Source: Brevundimonas huaxiensis (GTDB lineage: Bacteria; Pseudomonadota; Alphaproteobacteria; Caulobacterales; Caulobacteraceae). From it: DNA of 64,000 bases. The notes below the pieces were generated by a model that had not been told where the DNA came from, ran no database searches, and saw nothing but the letters and a program-made list of their open reading frames with translations. The position numbers were made by a program, and so were the translations under genes. Of the stretch, positions 36,261 through 45,611 are shown piece by piece; the stretch's first letter is position 1, and each line of letters begins with the position of its first letter. Location: assembly GCF_014218725.1 (NCBI RefSeq), contig NZ_JABBJE010000006.1:62001-126000 (forward strand). Reading direction: 5' to 3'.

Positions 36261-37171
36261 TCCGTCTGTCAGACTTCAGCCTCTCCAGCCGCCGGCCCGG
36301 CCTGCTGCCGCCCGCCGCGGCCGGCGAGCCCTGGCTGATGACGGTCATCGCGGTCCTGTGCTTTCTGGCCTGCCTCGCCGCCGTCGCCGCCTCGGCCGCC
36401 GACCGCGCCGCGCACGGCTGGGCCCGACAGCTGGGCGCCGAGGCCACCGTGCAGGTCCGTCCCCGCGTCGGCGAAACCGGCGACACCGCCGCCGCCCGCG
36501 CGGCCGAGACCCTGTCCGGCGTGGATGGCGTGGAGGAGGCCGCCGCCCTGAGCCGCAAGGCGGCGGAGGATCTGCTGCGCCCCTGGCTGGGCGACGCGGT
36601 CCTGCCCGACCTGCCCCTGCCCCATCTGGTAACGGTGCGGCTGAACGCCCAGGCGCCGGCCAGCGCCGTGACCCTGAGCCGCGCCCTGGCCGAGGCTGGG
36701 CTGGACGCCACGGTGGACGATCACAGCCTGTGGCGCGGCGAGGTCGAGCGGTCCGCCGGCATGATCACGGTCCTGGCCGGCGCCGCCTTCCTGGCCGTCG
36801 CCTTCGCTGCAGCCGCCGCCATCGCCTATGCGACCCGCGCGGGGTTGGCGGCCGGTCAAGGCGTGATCGAAACCCTGAGCCTGAACGGCGCGACCGACGG
36901 GGCCATCGCCTGGCTGTTCCAGCGGCGGTTCGGCCTGATGGCGGCCGGCGCCGGCGCGATCGGCGCCGGGCTGGCGGCGGTCCTTCTGATCCTCCTGCGG
37001 TTCATCGGCGGATCGGGCGGCCTCACGGCGGCCCTGCCCATCAGCTGGAGCGACCTGGCGTTGCTCTCGCCTTGCCCGCTGCTCGCGGCTACGGTTGCCT
37101 TTCTCGCGGCGAGATTCGCCGCCATGCGAATGCTGGCTTCAGGACGGCCGACACAGGGAGGGGGCGCATGA
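36257..37171 (+). CDS. ftsX: cell division protein FtsX
   Basis: The product is 304 residues with four predicted membrane helices, about residues 28-48, 170-192, 215-243 and 265-290, and a large periplasmic loop between the first two. The GQGVIETLSLNGATDGAIAWLFQRRF loop (split here as GVIETLSLNGATDGAIAW and LFQRRF) is the typical FtsX coupling region. It forms the membrane part of the FtsEX complex. It overlaps ftsE and the following gene by 4 nt each. Confidence 0.92.
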   Translation: MIRLSDFSLSSRRPGLLPPAAAGEPWLMTVIAVLCFLACLAAVAASAADRAAHGWARQLGAEATVQVRPRVGETGDTAAARAAETLSGVDGVEEAAALSRKAAEDLLRPWLGDAVLPDLPLPHLVTVRLNAQAPASAVTLSRALAEAGLDATVDDHSLWRGEVERSAGMITVLAGAAFLAVAFAAAAAIAYATRAGLAAGQGVIETLSLNGATDGAIAWLFQRRFGLMAAGAGAIGAGLAAVLLILLRFIGGSGGLTAALPISWSDLALLSPCPLLAATVAFLAARFAAMRMLASGRPTQGGGA

Positions 37172-37812
37172 GACTGTTGAGCGTCATCTTCATCGCCGGT
37201 CTGATCTGGCTGGTCGGCCTGTTCGCCTTCGCCCACCGGGTGCGCGAGCTGACGCCGGCCGACGATCCCGCGCGCGCCGACGCCATCGTGGCCCTGACCG
37301 GTCCGTCGTCCGAGCGGGTCAACACCGCCATCCGCCTGTTGGAACAGGGCAAGGGCGAGCGGGTGCTGATCTCCGGCGTCAATCGCGAGGTGCGCCGTCA
37401 GGAGCTGCGCGAGCTGACGCCCGGCTCCAGCCGTCTGTTCAACTGCTGCGTCGACCTGGGCTTCGAGGCCGAGGACACTGTCGGAAACGCCCAGGAGATC
37501 GCCGCCTGGACCCGCGCCAAGGGCTATCGCAGCCTGATCGTCGTCACCTCCGACTATCATATGCCGCGATCGCTGGTGGAAATCCGGGGCCAGCTGCCGG
37601 GCGTGAAACTGACGCCCTACGCCATCTCCACCCCGTCGCTGGACAATGCGCGCTGGTGGCGGGCCGCGGTGACCGCGCGGCGGATGACGCTGGAATATAT
37701 GAAATACCTCGCCGTCCTGGGCCGTGAGGGCGTGCGTCGCATCACCCGCGACCGGCCCGCCGCCGTCACGGCCGAGACCGAAACCGCCCCTGACGAAAAG
37801 GCCGCGTCCTAA
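37168..37812 (+). CDS. YdcF/DUF218-family membrane-anchored protein
   Basis: The product is 214 residues from the ATG at 37168, with GGGAGGGG just upstream. An N-terminal membrane helix (LLSVIFIAGLIWLVGLFAFA) precedes a DUF218 domain: ADAIVALTGPSSERV, KGERVLISGVN, DTVGNAQEIAAW and SLIVVTSDYHMPRS, with conserved Asp/His residues. Family members (YdcF, SanA) are linked to envelope integrity. Its place between ftsX and plsC suits an envelope role. Confidence 0.88.
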   Translation: MRLLSVIFIAGLIWLVGLFAFAHRVRELTPADDPARADAIVALTGPSSERVNTAIRLLEQGKGERVLISGVNREVRRQELRELTPGSSRLFNCCVDLGFEAEDTVGNAQEIAAWTRAKGYRSLIVVTSDYHMPRSLVEIRGQLPGVKLTPYAISTPSLDNARWWRAAVTARRMTLEYMKYLAVLGREGVRRITRDRPAAVTAETETAPDEKAAS

Positions 37813-38550
37813 GTGAACACCCTGCGTTCCCTGATCTTCACCGCCTGGCTCTATCTGTCTATGCCGATCATCGCCATCGGCCTGTCGCCGGTCCTGCTGC
37901 TGCCGCATCGCTATGTTCAGGGCGTGTGCAAGCTGTGGGCGAAGATCGTCCTGTTCGGCCTGCGCTGGATCGCGGGGGTCAAGGTCGAGGTGCGCGGGCT
38001 GGAGCACGCCCCGTCCGGCGCCGCCCTGATCGCGTCCAAACACCAGGGGATGCTGGACATCGTGGCCCTGCTGGCCGTCCTGCCCGACGCCTGTTTCGTG
38101 ATGAAGAAGGAGCTGATGCCCCTGCCCTTCTTCGGCTGGTTCGCCTGGAAGTCGAAGATGATCGCCGTGGATCGCGCGGGCCACGCCAAGGCGCTGAAGG
38201 ACATGACGCGACAGGCGCGCGACCGCCTGTCCGAAGGCCGCCAGATCGTCATCTTCCCCGAGGGCACGCGCAACGATCCGGGGGTGCCCGGCGACTACAA
38301 GCCCGGCGTCGCCGCCATCTATCGCGACTTGGAAGGCCCCTGCTGGCCCGTCGCCACGAACTCCGGCGTCCACTGGCCGGCCCACGGCTTCCGCCGCTAT
38401 CCCGGGACGGTCGTGTTCGAATTCCTTGAGCCGATCCCGGCCCAGCTGAAGCGCGGCGCGATGATGGCGTTGCTGGAAAGTCGCATAGAGACGGCGTCGT
38501 TGGCGCTGCTGGAGCCAAAGGCCCAGCTTGAGCATTCTGGACCGGCCTGA
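37813..38550 (+). CDS. plsC: 1-acyl-sn-glycerol-3-phosphate acyltransferase
   Basis: The product is 245 residues from a GTG immediately after the preceding TAA. The catalytic HX4D block is SKHQGMLDIVA and the acceptor motif is IIFPEGTR-like (VIFPEGTRNDPG). N-terminal hydrophobic helices anchor it in the membrane. It acylates lysophosphatidic acid to phosphatidic acid. It ends the ftsE-ftsX-ydcF-like-plsC cluster. Confidence 0.93.
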   Translation: MNTLRSLIFTAWLYLSMPIIAIGLSPVLLLPHRYVQGVCKLWAKIVLFGLRWIAGVKVEVRGLEHAPSGAALIASKHQGMLDIVALLAVLPDACFVMKKELMPLPFFGWFAWKSKMIAVDRAGHAKALKDMTRQARDRLSEGRQIVIFPEGTRNDPGVPGDYKPGVAAIYRDLEGPCWPVATNSGVHWPAHGFRRYPGTVVFEFLEPIPAQLKRGAMMALLESRIETASLALLEPKAQLEHSGPA

Positions 38551-38585
38551 CCTCCCCGCTCGGGCGCCATTCATGGAAACGCCCG

Positions 38586-39281
38586 ATGCTTCGTCCCCTT
38601 CTGCTCTCCGTCGCCTTCGCCGCCGTCGCCGGCTCCGCCCTGGCCCAGTCGCAACCCTATGAGCAGATCAGACCCGCCCCCCAGAATTGGACCGTCGATC
38701 TCGGCGCGGGCGTTCTCTATCGCAACGATTCCAACGGCGACACGGGCTCCAAGACGACAATAGCCCCGTGGGTGTCGGCCAATTATCGCGACCTAGTCTA
38801 CCTGAACCCGATCGAAGGCCTGACGCTGGATCGTCCGGGCTTCGGCGCGGACCTGGCCGCCTACGCCTACAAGCGTCTGCCCGGCAATGTGGTGGTCGGC
38901 GGCCGGATCAGCCGCGACGTGTCCGACGTCAGTGAGGGCACGGAATACTACGCCTCGATCGGCCATCAGCGCGTGACGTCCGTCGGCCTGCTGAACGCCT
39001 CGGCCTATGTGCGTGGCGGCGATTCCAAACTGGCCGACGCCTACTATGGCGTCAGCACCGCCGAGGCGGCCGCCAACGGCATCGGCGCCTATTCCCCCGG
39101 CGGCGGGCTTCAGGGCGCGGGCGCCAGCCTGGTCCTGCTGGTCCCGGTCGGCGACAAATGGGGCGCCGGGGCCTTGCTCAACTACGAACGCCGCTTGGGC
39201 GACGTGGCCGACAGCCCCCTGTCGCAGAGCGACGACGCGGTCCGCACCGGCGTCTTCATCGCCCGTCGCTTCGGCGGCTGA
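38586..39281 (+). CDS. MipA/OmpV-like outer-membrane protein
   Basis: The product is 231 residues with a signal peptide (MLRPLLLSVAFAAVAGSALA, then QSQ). The mature protein has alternating strands (WTVDLGAGVLYRND, IAPWVSANYRDLVYLNP, FGADLAAYAYKR) and ends in a beta-signal-like RTGVFIARRFGG, consistent with a small barrel of the MipA/OmpV family. It is followed by a terminator. The family assignment is by pattern; function unknown. Confidence 0.72.
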   Translation: MLRPLLLSVAFAAVAGSALAQSQPYEQIRPAPQNWTVDLGAGVLYRNDSNGDTGSKTTIAPWVSANYRDLVYLNPIEGLTLDRPGFGADLAAYAYKRLPGNVVVGGRISRDVSDVSEGTEYYASIGHQRVTSVGLLNASAYVRGGDSKLADAYYGVSTAEAAANGIGAYSPGGGLQGAGASLVLLVPVGDKWGAGALLNYERRLGDVADSPLSQSDDAVRTGVFIARRFGG

Positions 39282-39288
39282 TAGCAAG

Positions 39289-39319
39289 GCGGCGGCTGCT
39301 GATGCGGCCGCCGCTTTTT
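39289..39319 (+). terminator. Rho-independent terminator
   Basis: GCGGCGGC (39289-39296) pairs with GCCGCCGC (39307-39314) around a 10-nt loop and is followed by five T residues. It lies just after the MipA-like gene and before the convergent hisC end. Confidence 0.85.
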
Positions 39320-39327
39320 CCCTTCAA

Positions 39328-40431
39328 TCAGGTTGCCGCGAACTCGCTCAGCGCGTCGATGACGGCGCGGTTCTGGTCTTCGGTGCCGATGGTGATGCGC
39401 AGAGCCTGGGGCAGGCCGTAGCCGCCGACCGGGCGGACGATGATGCCCTTGCTGTTCAGATAATCGTTGGCGGCGGCGGCGCGCTCGGCGCCGTCGAACA
39501 GCACCAGCACGAAGTTGCCGGCGCTGGGCAGGACGTTCAGCCCAAAGCCGCGCAGGGCCTGGGTCAGGCGCGGCTTCCAGTTAGAGATCAGATCGCGCGA
39601 CGCCGTCTGGTGCGCCTCGTCCGACAGGGCGGCCGTTGCGGCTTCCAGCCCCGGCACCGAGACGTTGAAGGGCAGGCGAATGCGGTCGATGGCCTCGGCG
39701 ACCTTCAGCGGCGCATAGCCGAAGCCGATGCGCAGGCCGCCCAGGCCGTGGATCTTCGAGAAGGTGCGGGTGACGACGATATTCTCGGCATCCTTGGCCA
39801 GCGGGAAGGCGGTCTCCCAGTCGGCCTCGGTCACATATTCCGCATAGGCCTCGTCCACGACCAGGATGATGTGGGCCGGCAGAGCGGCGTGAAGGCGGCG
39901 CATTTCCTCGCCCGTGTTGTAGCTGCCGGTGGGGTTGGACGGATTGGAGACATAGACGATCCTGGTGCGGTCATCGACCTGGGCCAGTAGGGCGTCGACC
40001 TCGGCCTTGAAGTTCGGCTCGGGCGCCAGCTTGACTTGGGCCTCGCAACCCAGGGCGCTGATGCGGTAGGCGAGGAAACCGTACTGGCCGCAGACGATGT
40101 TGTCGCCCGCCGTCAGATAGGTCTGGTTCAACAGGGCGAACACCTCGTCCGAGCCGTTGCCGAAGATCAGCCGCTCAGGCTCCAACCCGTGCAGTTCCGA
40201 CACCGCATTCCGCAACTTGGTCGCCCGGCCGTCGGGATAGATGTGAATGTTCTTGATCGCCGCCTCATAGGCCGCACGCGCCTTTTCGCCCGCGCCCAGC
40301 ATGTTCTCGTTGGAGGACAGCTTCATCGGCTCCGCGACGCCGGCGATGGACGACTTGCCGCCGACATAGGGGGCGATGTCGAGGATGCCGGGCTTGGGGG
40401 CAGGGCCGTGTGGCGCGGTCGCGTCGGTCAT
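39328..40431 (-). CDS. hisC: histidinol-phosphate aminotransferase
   Basis: The product is 367 residues from the ATG at 40431 (MTDATAPHGPAPKPGILD). It is a fold-type I PLP enzyme: LSSNENMLGA, YPDGRATKLR, the PLP lysine in SKIHGLGGLRIGFG, and the Arg-containing IVRPVGGYGLPQALRITIG. It makes histidinol phosphate and, in many bacteria, also transaminates aromatic 2-oxo acids. The upstream chorismate-mutase-like gene (14 nt away) fits the aromatic role. Confidence 0.94.
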   Translation of the reverse strand: MTDATAPHGPAPKPGILDIAPYVGGKSSIAGVAEPMKLSSNENMLGAGEKARAAYEAAIKNIHIYPDGRATKLRNAVSELHGLEPERLIFGNGSDEVFALLNQTYLTAGDNIVCGQYGFLAYRISALGCEAQVKLAPEPNFKAEVDALLAQVDDRTRIVYVSNPSNPTGSYNTGEEMRRLHAALPAHIILVVDEAYAEYVTEADWETAFPLAKDAENIVVTRTFSKIHGLGGLRIGFGYAPLKVAEAIDRIRLPFNVSVPGLEAATAALSDEAHQTASRDLISNWKPRLTQALRGFGLNVLPSAGNFVLVLFDGAERAAAANDYLNSKGIIVRPVGGYGLPQALRITIGTEDQNRAVIDALSEFAAT

Positions 40432-40445
40432 GGAAAGCCTTGATC

Positions 40446-41132
40446 TCAGAAGATGGGGGCGGCGCCGATCACGCCGCTCATTCGGCCGGGCGCGCTCTTC
40501 AGCCGCCCGTCGTCGATCTGCACATAGCCCGTCAGCATAAACAGCTTCAACCCGCCCGCCGCCGCCAGCGGATCGGCGATCAGTCCCGCGTCGCCCAAGG
40601 CGTCCACGATCTTGGTCTCGGACCAGCCGCTGTCGGTGACCCAGAAGCTGCGGTCGTCGCCCGTAGGGCCGGATGTCTCTTTGGACACGACGAAGGCCTG
40701 GGGCCGTCCGCGCCGGTTGTCCGGCAGGGCGGCGACGATCTTCAGTTCGGGCCGCGCCAGCAGGCGGCCCCACCACGGCCGGTCGGGCGACAGGTCGATC
40801 ACGGCGCGCGAGCCCGCCTCAGCCGCCTTCAGCGCTTCGTCGGCAAACAAGGGTCGCGACCGCAGGCCGTAGCGGTCCGTGGCCAGGGCTTGGGCCACGC
40901 CGCCACAGACGACCAGCGCGGGTCCGGTTGCCGCCTCGATCCGGCCCCACACCGCCTTGACCGTCGCAGCCTCATCCGCCGAGGCGCCGTCTAGCAGTTG
41001 ACGCAGGGCGATGGCCGAGGCGTCGGCTCGGTCGCACGGACCGGCGGCGACCCGCGCCCGCACCGCCTCGGCCAGGGCGCGATCCAGCGCCAGCAGGGCG
41101 TCGTCGGCTTCGGGTTCGTTCAGCAGCGCCAT
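40446..41132 (-). CDS. chorismate-mutase-like protein
   Basis: The product is 228 residues from the ATG at 41132, overlapping the DUF2125 stop by one base (TGATG). The N-terminal 90 residues are helical and look like a diverged AroQ fold (DDALLALDRALAEAVRARV). The rest resembles a degenerate prephenate-dehydratase or ACT-like part (FVVSKETSG, DSGWSETKIVDALGDAG, ending SGVIGAAPIF). I cannot point to a complete set of chorismate-binding Arg/Lys residues, so activity is uncertain. The place between DUF2125 and hisC supports an aromatic-acid role. Confidence 0.6.
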   Translation of the reverse strand: MALLNEPEADDALLALDRALAEAVRARVAAGPCDRADASAIALRQLLDGASADEAATVKAVWGRIEAATGPALVVCGGVAQALATDRYGLRSRPLFADEALKAAEAGSRAVIDLSPDRPWWGRLLARPELKIVAALPDNRRGRPQAFVVSKETSGPTGDDRSFWVTDSGWSETKIVDALGDAGLIADPLAAAGGLKLFMLTGYVQIDDGRLKSAPGRMSGVIGAAPIF

Positions 41133-42190
41133 CAGAACAGCTTGGGCGCCGGGGCCAGCGGGAAGGGGCCGAGCCAGGTGCGGCCGTCGCGGAAGACCAG
41201 CGTCAGGGGCAGTTGCTCCTGTCCCGTCGCCTCGGCCGCGCCCGCTGCTGCGGCGGCCCCGGCCGCGCCGATGCGGTTCACCGGCCCCTGTCGGGTCGCC
41301 ATCAAACCAGCAAGGGCGGGCAAAGGCTTTTGCGCCTGAAGTTGCACCTGGCCGGTCAGCCGGCCGTTCGCATCGGCTCGCAAGACATCGCTGGAGAGGG
41401 TCGCACGGCTGTCGCCCGCCTGCAGATCGCCGCGCACATTGCGGAACGTCCCGCCCGCCTTTGTCCAGGCGGAGAAGACACCCGCCGCATCGCCGCCGGT
41501 CTTCAGTAGGCTGGCGTGGCCGATCTCGGCCTCCAGCTGGGTCGTCAGGCGGCCGTCCTGGGCGAAGCCCTCGACGGGGCCGTCCGCCCGCCCCTGCCCA
41601 TCCACCAGACGGAACATGACATCGACGTCGTCGGTCGGCGCGGTCGAGCCCTCCAGATGCGGCCGAGCATAGAATTCGATCCGCGCGGCCCGGGCGATGG
41701 GGAAGGGTTCGGCGCCGGTCTGGGCCGTGAAGACCGGATTGACCATCTCCAGCGCCAGATTGGGCCAACGCTGATCGATGCCGCTGGCGCTCATGCGGAT
41801 GGCGTCGCCCTTGACCGCGACCTCGCCCTTGCCTGCGCGGGTCAGCATCAGGCCTTGCGGGGCCACCACCACCCATTTGGTCGGCTGATAGGCGTTGGCC
41901 TCTGCGGTCAGATCGGACGCCTTGATCGCATGGCCCGACGGCGCCTGAACGATCAGGTTCGTCAAGGCCACACGGGTGCGAAACGGCCAGCCATTTATAG
42001 ATTTGTCGGCGAAGCGGATGTCCCAGCGGTCCTGACGCAGGGTCTGGACCTGAGCCTCAAGCCGCGTGTCGATCTGGCGCGTCAGGAAGATCCACCATCC
42101 CGTCCAGGCCGCCAGCGCGATCAGCACCAGGATGAAGGGCGCATACAGGCCCTTGCGGCTGTGTCGCTTGGTCGTCGAGACTTCGGTCAT
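41132..42190 (-). CDS. DUF2125 membrane-anchored periplasmic protein
   Basis: The product is 352 residues. A basic N-terminus (TKRHSRKGLYA) precedes a membrane helix (PFILVLIALAAWTGWWIFL), then a long beta-rich domain with GWPFRTRVALTNLIVQAP, typical of DUF2125, a group related in style to AsmA-like envelope proteins. The C-terminal 60 residues include an Ala-rich stretch. Function unknown. It is coupled to the chorismate-mutase-like gene downstream. Confidence 0.85.
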   Translation of the reverse strand: MTEVSTTKRHSRKGLYAPFILVLIALAAWTGWWIFLTRQIDTRLEAQVQTLRQDRWDIRFADKSINGWPFRTRVALTNLIVQAPSGHAIKASDLTAEANAYQPTKWVVVAPQGLMLTRAGKGEVAVKGDAIRMSASGIDQRWPNLALEMVNPVFTAQTGAEPFPIARAARIEFYARPHLEGSTAPTDDVDVMFRLVDGQGRADGPVEGFAQDGRLTTQLEAEIGHASLLKTGGDAAGVFSAWTKAGGTFRNVRGDLQAGDSRATLSSDVLRADANGRLTGQVQLQAQKPLPALAGLMATRQGPVNRIGAAGAAAAAGAAEATGQEQLPLTLVFRDGRTWLGPFPLAPAPKLF

Positions 42191-42222
42191 GCCGGACCTA
42201 TAGCGCGCCGCACCCCGACCTT

Positions 42223-42696
42223 CTAGGCGGTCAGGTCGGCCAGCACCGCCTTCGCCGCCCGCCGCGCATCGTCCGGCGCCAGGCCCAGCAGAAGCCCCCG
42301 CTGACCGCCGTTGATCAGGACCTGATCGAACAGGATGGCGGTTTCGTCGATCGCAGTAGGCACGGCCTTTCGCTGGCCGAACGGGCTGACCCCGCCGACC
42401 TTGTAGCCGGTCAGACGTTCGGCGTCGGCCGGCTTCATCATCTGGGCCGACTTAGCCCCCAGCACCGCCGCCAGCTTCTTCATGCTGACCTCGCAGTCGG
42501 ACGGCACGATGACGCAAGCCGGAGCGCCGTCGATCAGGACCATGAGGGTCTTGAACACCTGCTCTGGCGCCACGCCCAACGCCTCGGCGGCCTGCAATCC
42601 CACGCGCGGCGCGTCGGGATCATAGTCGTAGGGAAACAGATCGAAGGCGACGCCGGCCTTGGTCAGGGCGACGGTGGCAGGCGTGGTCTTGGACAT
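42223..42696 (-). CDS. ybaK: Cys-tRNA(Pro) deacylase YbaK
   Basis: The product is 157 residues. YbaK/EbsC hallmarks are present: VFKTLMVLIDG (catalytic Lys), CVIVPSDCEVSMKKLA, GYKVGGVSPFGQRKAVP and INGGQRGLLLGLAPDD. It hydrolyses cysteine wrongly attached to tRNA-Pro. The start is 1 nt before the helicase stop region (42698), so it probably belongs to the same transcript. Confidence 0.94.
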   Translation of the reverse strand: MSKTTPATVALTKAGVAFDLFPYDYDPDAPRVGLQAAEALGVAPEQVFKTLMVLIDGAPACVIVPSDCEVSMKKLAAVLGAKSAQMMKPADAERLTGYKVGGVSPFGQRKAVPTAIDETAILFDQVLINGGQRGLLLGLAPDDARRAAKAVLADLTA

Positions 42697-42697
42697 C

Positions 42698-45553
42698 CTA
42701 CGTCGTCTCGGGGTTCAGGAAAGTGCGGGTCAGTTCGACCGCATCGGCCAGGCCCATGCGCTGGACCTCGGTCCCGGGCGGCAGGCTGGCGAACAGGCGG
42801 ATGGGGGTGGCGGCGTCCAGCATCAGAAAGACACCCTTGTCGTCGCCGCGCCGGATCAGCCGGCCGAACGCCTGGGCGATGCGGGCGCGGGCCAGGGCAT
42901 CGTCATAGCCCTTGCCGCCCAACCGTTCGCGCCGCGCCTTGTGCAGCAAATCCGGGCGCGGCCACGGCACACGGTCGAAGGCGAGCACCCGCAGCGACCG
43001 TCCCGGCACGTCAACCCCGTCGCGCACGGCGTCGGTGCCCAAAAGGCAGGAATTCTCCTCGACCCGGAACATGTCCACCAGCGCCCCGACCTCCAGCGGA
43101 TCGACGTGCTGGGCATACAGAGGCACGCCCGACTTCGCCAGATCCGGCCCCAGCCGCTCATAGACCGCCTTCAATCGGCGAATGGCGGTGAACAGGCCCA
43201 GCCCCCCGCCGCCCGCCGCCAGGAACAGTTCGCGCATCGCCGCCGCCGTCTGGCGCGGATCGTCCTTGACCAGATCGTTGACGACGATGACCCGGCTGTT
43301 GGCCGCATAGTCGAACGGGCTCTCGACCTTCAGGGTGCGAGGCGGCTCGATCAAACGCGCCGAGCCGGTCCGCATCCGCGCCAGATCGAACGGGTCTTCC
43401 TGCAAGGGATCGGAGAGGGTGGCCGACGTCACCAGCACCCCGTGCGACGGCACGATCACGGCGGCCTCCAGCGGAACCGTCGGGTCGATCCAGTGGCGAC
43501 GCAGCGCCACGTCGTGGATACGGCCGAACGCCGTCTCGGCCGACAGCCAATCGACGAAATCAGGATCGGGCTGATCGCCCCCGTCCTCCAGCGCCGCCAG
43601 CATCGACCGCCACCCCGGCAGGGTCATGCGCGCGCGCCGATCCAGTCCGCGCAGCGCCCCTTCGATGCGCGACCGTTGCGACCCGTCCAGCTCTGCCGCC
43701 TCGTCGTCAAGGATGTCTTCCAGATGTCGCGACAGCGCCAGCAGCGGCGCCTCGATGGCGGCCAGGGCCTGGGCCGCCGCGCGCGCCGTCTCGGCGACCG
43801 GATCGGTCACCGGCTTCAGCGCGCACTCCATGCCGAACTCGGGGCCGCCGTACGTATTGGTCTCCGCCGTGCGGGCGCGCAGCTGATCCAGCGCGGCGGC
43901 CAGGAAGGCCTCGATCGGTCCGATCGGATTGACCTCGCCTGAGGCGGGGGCGACGCGGCCCGACACGCCTTCGCCCGGCAGGGCGGCGGAGGCGCGGATG
44001 GCGTCCTGAAGCGATTTCAGCGCCGCGTCATTGTCGCCGACCATGTCGCCCAGCCGCTGCTGAAGCCCGCGCCCGCGACGCCCCCGCCCTTCCGGCCCAC
44101 GAATCCAGCGACGCAGCTCGGCCGCCTCCTGGCCCGACAGACAGGCGGAAAAGGCGCTGTCGGCGGCGTCGAACAGGTGGTGGCCCTCGTCGAAAACGAT
44201 CCGCTTCAGCGCCGCCGTCTCACCGTCCGACTTCTGGCCCCGCGCCGAGCGCGCGCCGTCGAATGCCGCCTGGGTCAGGACCAGGGCGTGATTGGCGATC
44301 ACCAGATCCGCGCGGCGGCTGGCGCGGATCGTCTTTTCCACGAAACAGGTGCGGTAGTGCGGACAGGCGGCGTGGACGCACTCGCCGCGCCGGTCCACCA
44401 GATTGGCCGCTCCCGCCGCATGAGCCGCCGGCATGGCGAACAGGCCGGGCAGCCAGCCGGGAAAGTCCCCGCCCGTCATGTCGCCGTCGCGCGTATGCAG
44501 CGCCCATCGCCCGGCCAGCGCCAGGCCGATCAGGTCGCCATTCCCCAGCTGGGCCGCCTGGACCATGTCCTGCAGGTTCAGGACGCACAGATAGTTCTCG
44601 CGCCCCTTGCGGATCACCGCCTTCTTCTTGCGCTCGGCCGGATCGGGCCACAGCGAATGGCTTTCGCGGTCGATCTGCCGTTGCAGCGCGCGGGTATAGG
44701 TCGAGATCCACGCCGCTCCCTGGTTCCGTTCGGCCCAAAGCGAGGCGGGCGCCAGATAGCCCAGGGTCTTGCCGGTGCCGGTTCCCGCCTCGGCCAGCAG
44801 CATGCGGGGCCGCCCCTCCTCATTCCTCGGCGAAAAGGCGAAGGCGGCTTCGGCGGCGTAGTCCGATTGCGTCGGCCGCGTCTCGTCCAGGCCCGAGGCC
44901 TGAAGCAGTTTCTCCAGCCGGATGCGGGCGCTCTCGCTGTCGACCGGGGCCGATCCCGCCTCGCCGCGCGGCGCCTCGTCCTCCCATTCGGTCAGGCGCG
45001 ACCAGACATCCAGCCCCGACCCGCGATGCTGGCGCGCCCTTACGCCGCCGGCCTCCAGCGCCTGAACCACCCGCTCGCCCCAGGCCCAGCCCGCCCGCTG
45101 CATTGTCAGCGCCAGGACATAGGCCGCCTCGCGCTCCCGGTAGGCCGGATCGGCCAGTTCGCGCAGCAGCAGCCCCGCCGCCTCACGCAGGCCCGCCGCC
45201 TGTTCCTCCGCCGACTTCGGCTGGGCCAGACCCAGCGACAGCGCCAAGCCCGTCGGTGACGGCGCACAAAAGCGCGCCGGTCGCACGAAGGCGTAAAGCT
45301 CCAGCACATCCATCAGATCAGTCGATCGCGGCGGCGGCGTCAGCCCCAGCCGGCGCGCCGTCAGCGAGGCATGGGCGACCAGCACCGGCCCGGTGCTGAA
45401 GAACCCCTCGGCCGCCCCGCGCCCGATCTTCCGGGTCCCCGCCTCGTCGCACACCGCCCCTGCGCCCGGCGGCGTGGCGAGCGCCGGCGGCAAGTCCGCC
45501 CACGGCTGGGCGCCGGCCAGGCGGATTTCGGAAATGACGGATTCGTCGGACAC
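42698..45553 (-). CDS. DinG/YoaA-type iron-sulfur DNA helicase
   Basis: The product is 951 residues, an XPD-like superfamily 2 helicase. Walker A is EAGTGTGKTLGYLAPA and the DEAH-type box is VFDEGHHLFDA. Four cysteines for an Fe-S cluster lie between them (ENYLCVLN, GECVHAACPHYRTCFVE). C-terminal motifs include VTSATLSDP and the arginine-finger QAFGRLIRRGDD. Such helicases unwind damaged DNA, R-loops or stalled forks. The N-terminal 240 residues before the helicase core are extra and have no motif I recognise. It is divergent from the Lhr-like helicase with 58 nt between starts. Confidence 0.92.
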   Translation of the reverse strand: MSDESVISEIRLAGAQPWADLPPALATPPGAGAVCDEAGTRKIGRGAAEGFFSTGPVLVAHASLTARRLGLTPPPRSTDLMDVLELYAFVRPARFCAPSPTGLALSLGLAQPKSAEEQAAGLREAAGLLLRELADPAYREREAAYVLALTMQRAGWAWGERVVQALEAGGVRARQHRGSGLDVWSRLTEWEDEAPRGEAGSAPVDSESARIRLEKLLQASGLDETRPTQSDYAAEAAFAFSPRNEEGRPRMLLAEAGTGTGKTLGYLAPASLWAERNQGAAWISTYTRALQRQIDRESHSLWPDPAERKKKAVIRKGRENYLCVLNLQDMVQAAQLGNGDLIGLALAGRWALHTRDGDMTGGDFPGWLPGLFAMPAAHAAGAANLVDRRGECVHAACPHYRTCFVEKTIRASRRADLVIANHALVLTQAAFDGARSARGQKSDGETAALKRIVFDEGHHLFDAADSAFSACLSGQEAAELRRWIRGPEGRGRRGRGLQQRLGDMVGDNDAALKSLQDAIRASAALPGEGVSGRVAPASGEVNPIGPIEAFLAAALDQLRARTAETNTYGGPEFGMECALKPVTDPVAETARAAAQALAAIEAPLLALSRHLEDILDDEAAELDGSQRSRIEGALRGLDRRARMTLPGWRSMLAALEDGGDQPDPDFVDWLSAETAFGRIHDVALRRHWIDPTVPLEAAVIVPSHGVLVTSATLSDPLQEDPFDLARMRTGSARLIEPPRTLKVESPFDYAANSRVIVVNDLVKDDPRQTAAAMRELFLAAGGGGLGLFTAIRRLKAVYERLGPDLAKSGVPLYAQHVDPLEVGALVDMFRVEENSCLLGTDAVRDGVDVPGRSLRVLAFDRVPWPRPDLLHKARRERLGGKGYDDALARARIAQAFGRLIRRGDDKGVFLMLDAATPIRLFASLPPGTEVQRMGLADAVELTRTFLNPETT

Positions 45554-45611
45554 GTCCGATAGATAGCGAGCCTGGGGCTGAAACGGAACGGGAACATGCT
45601 ATATCCCGTCC

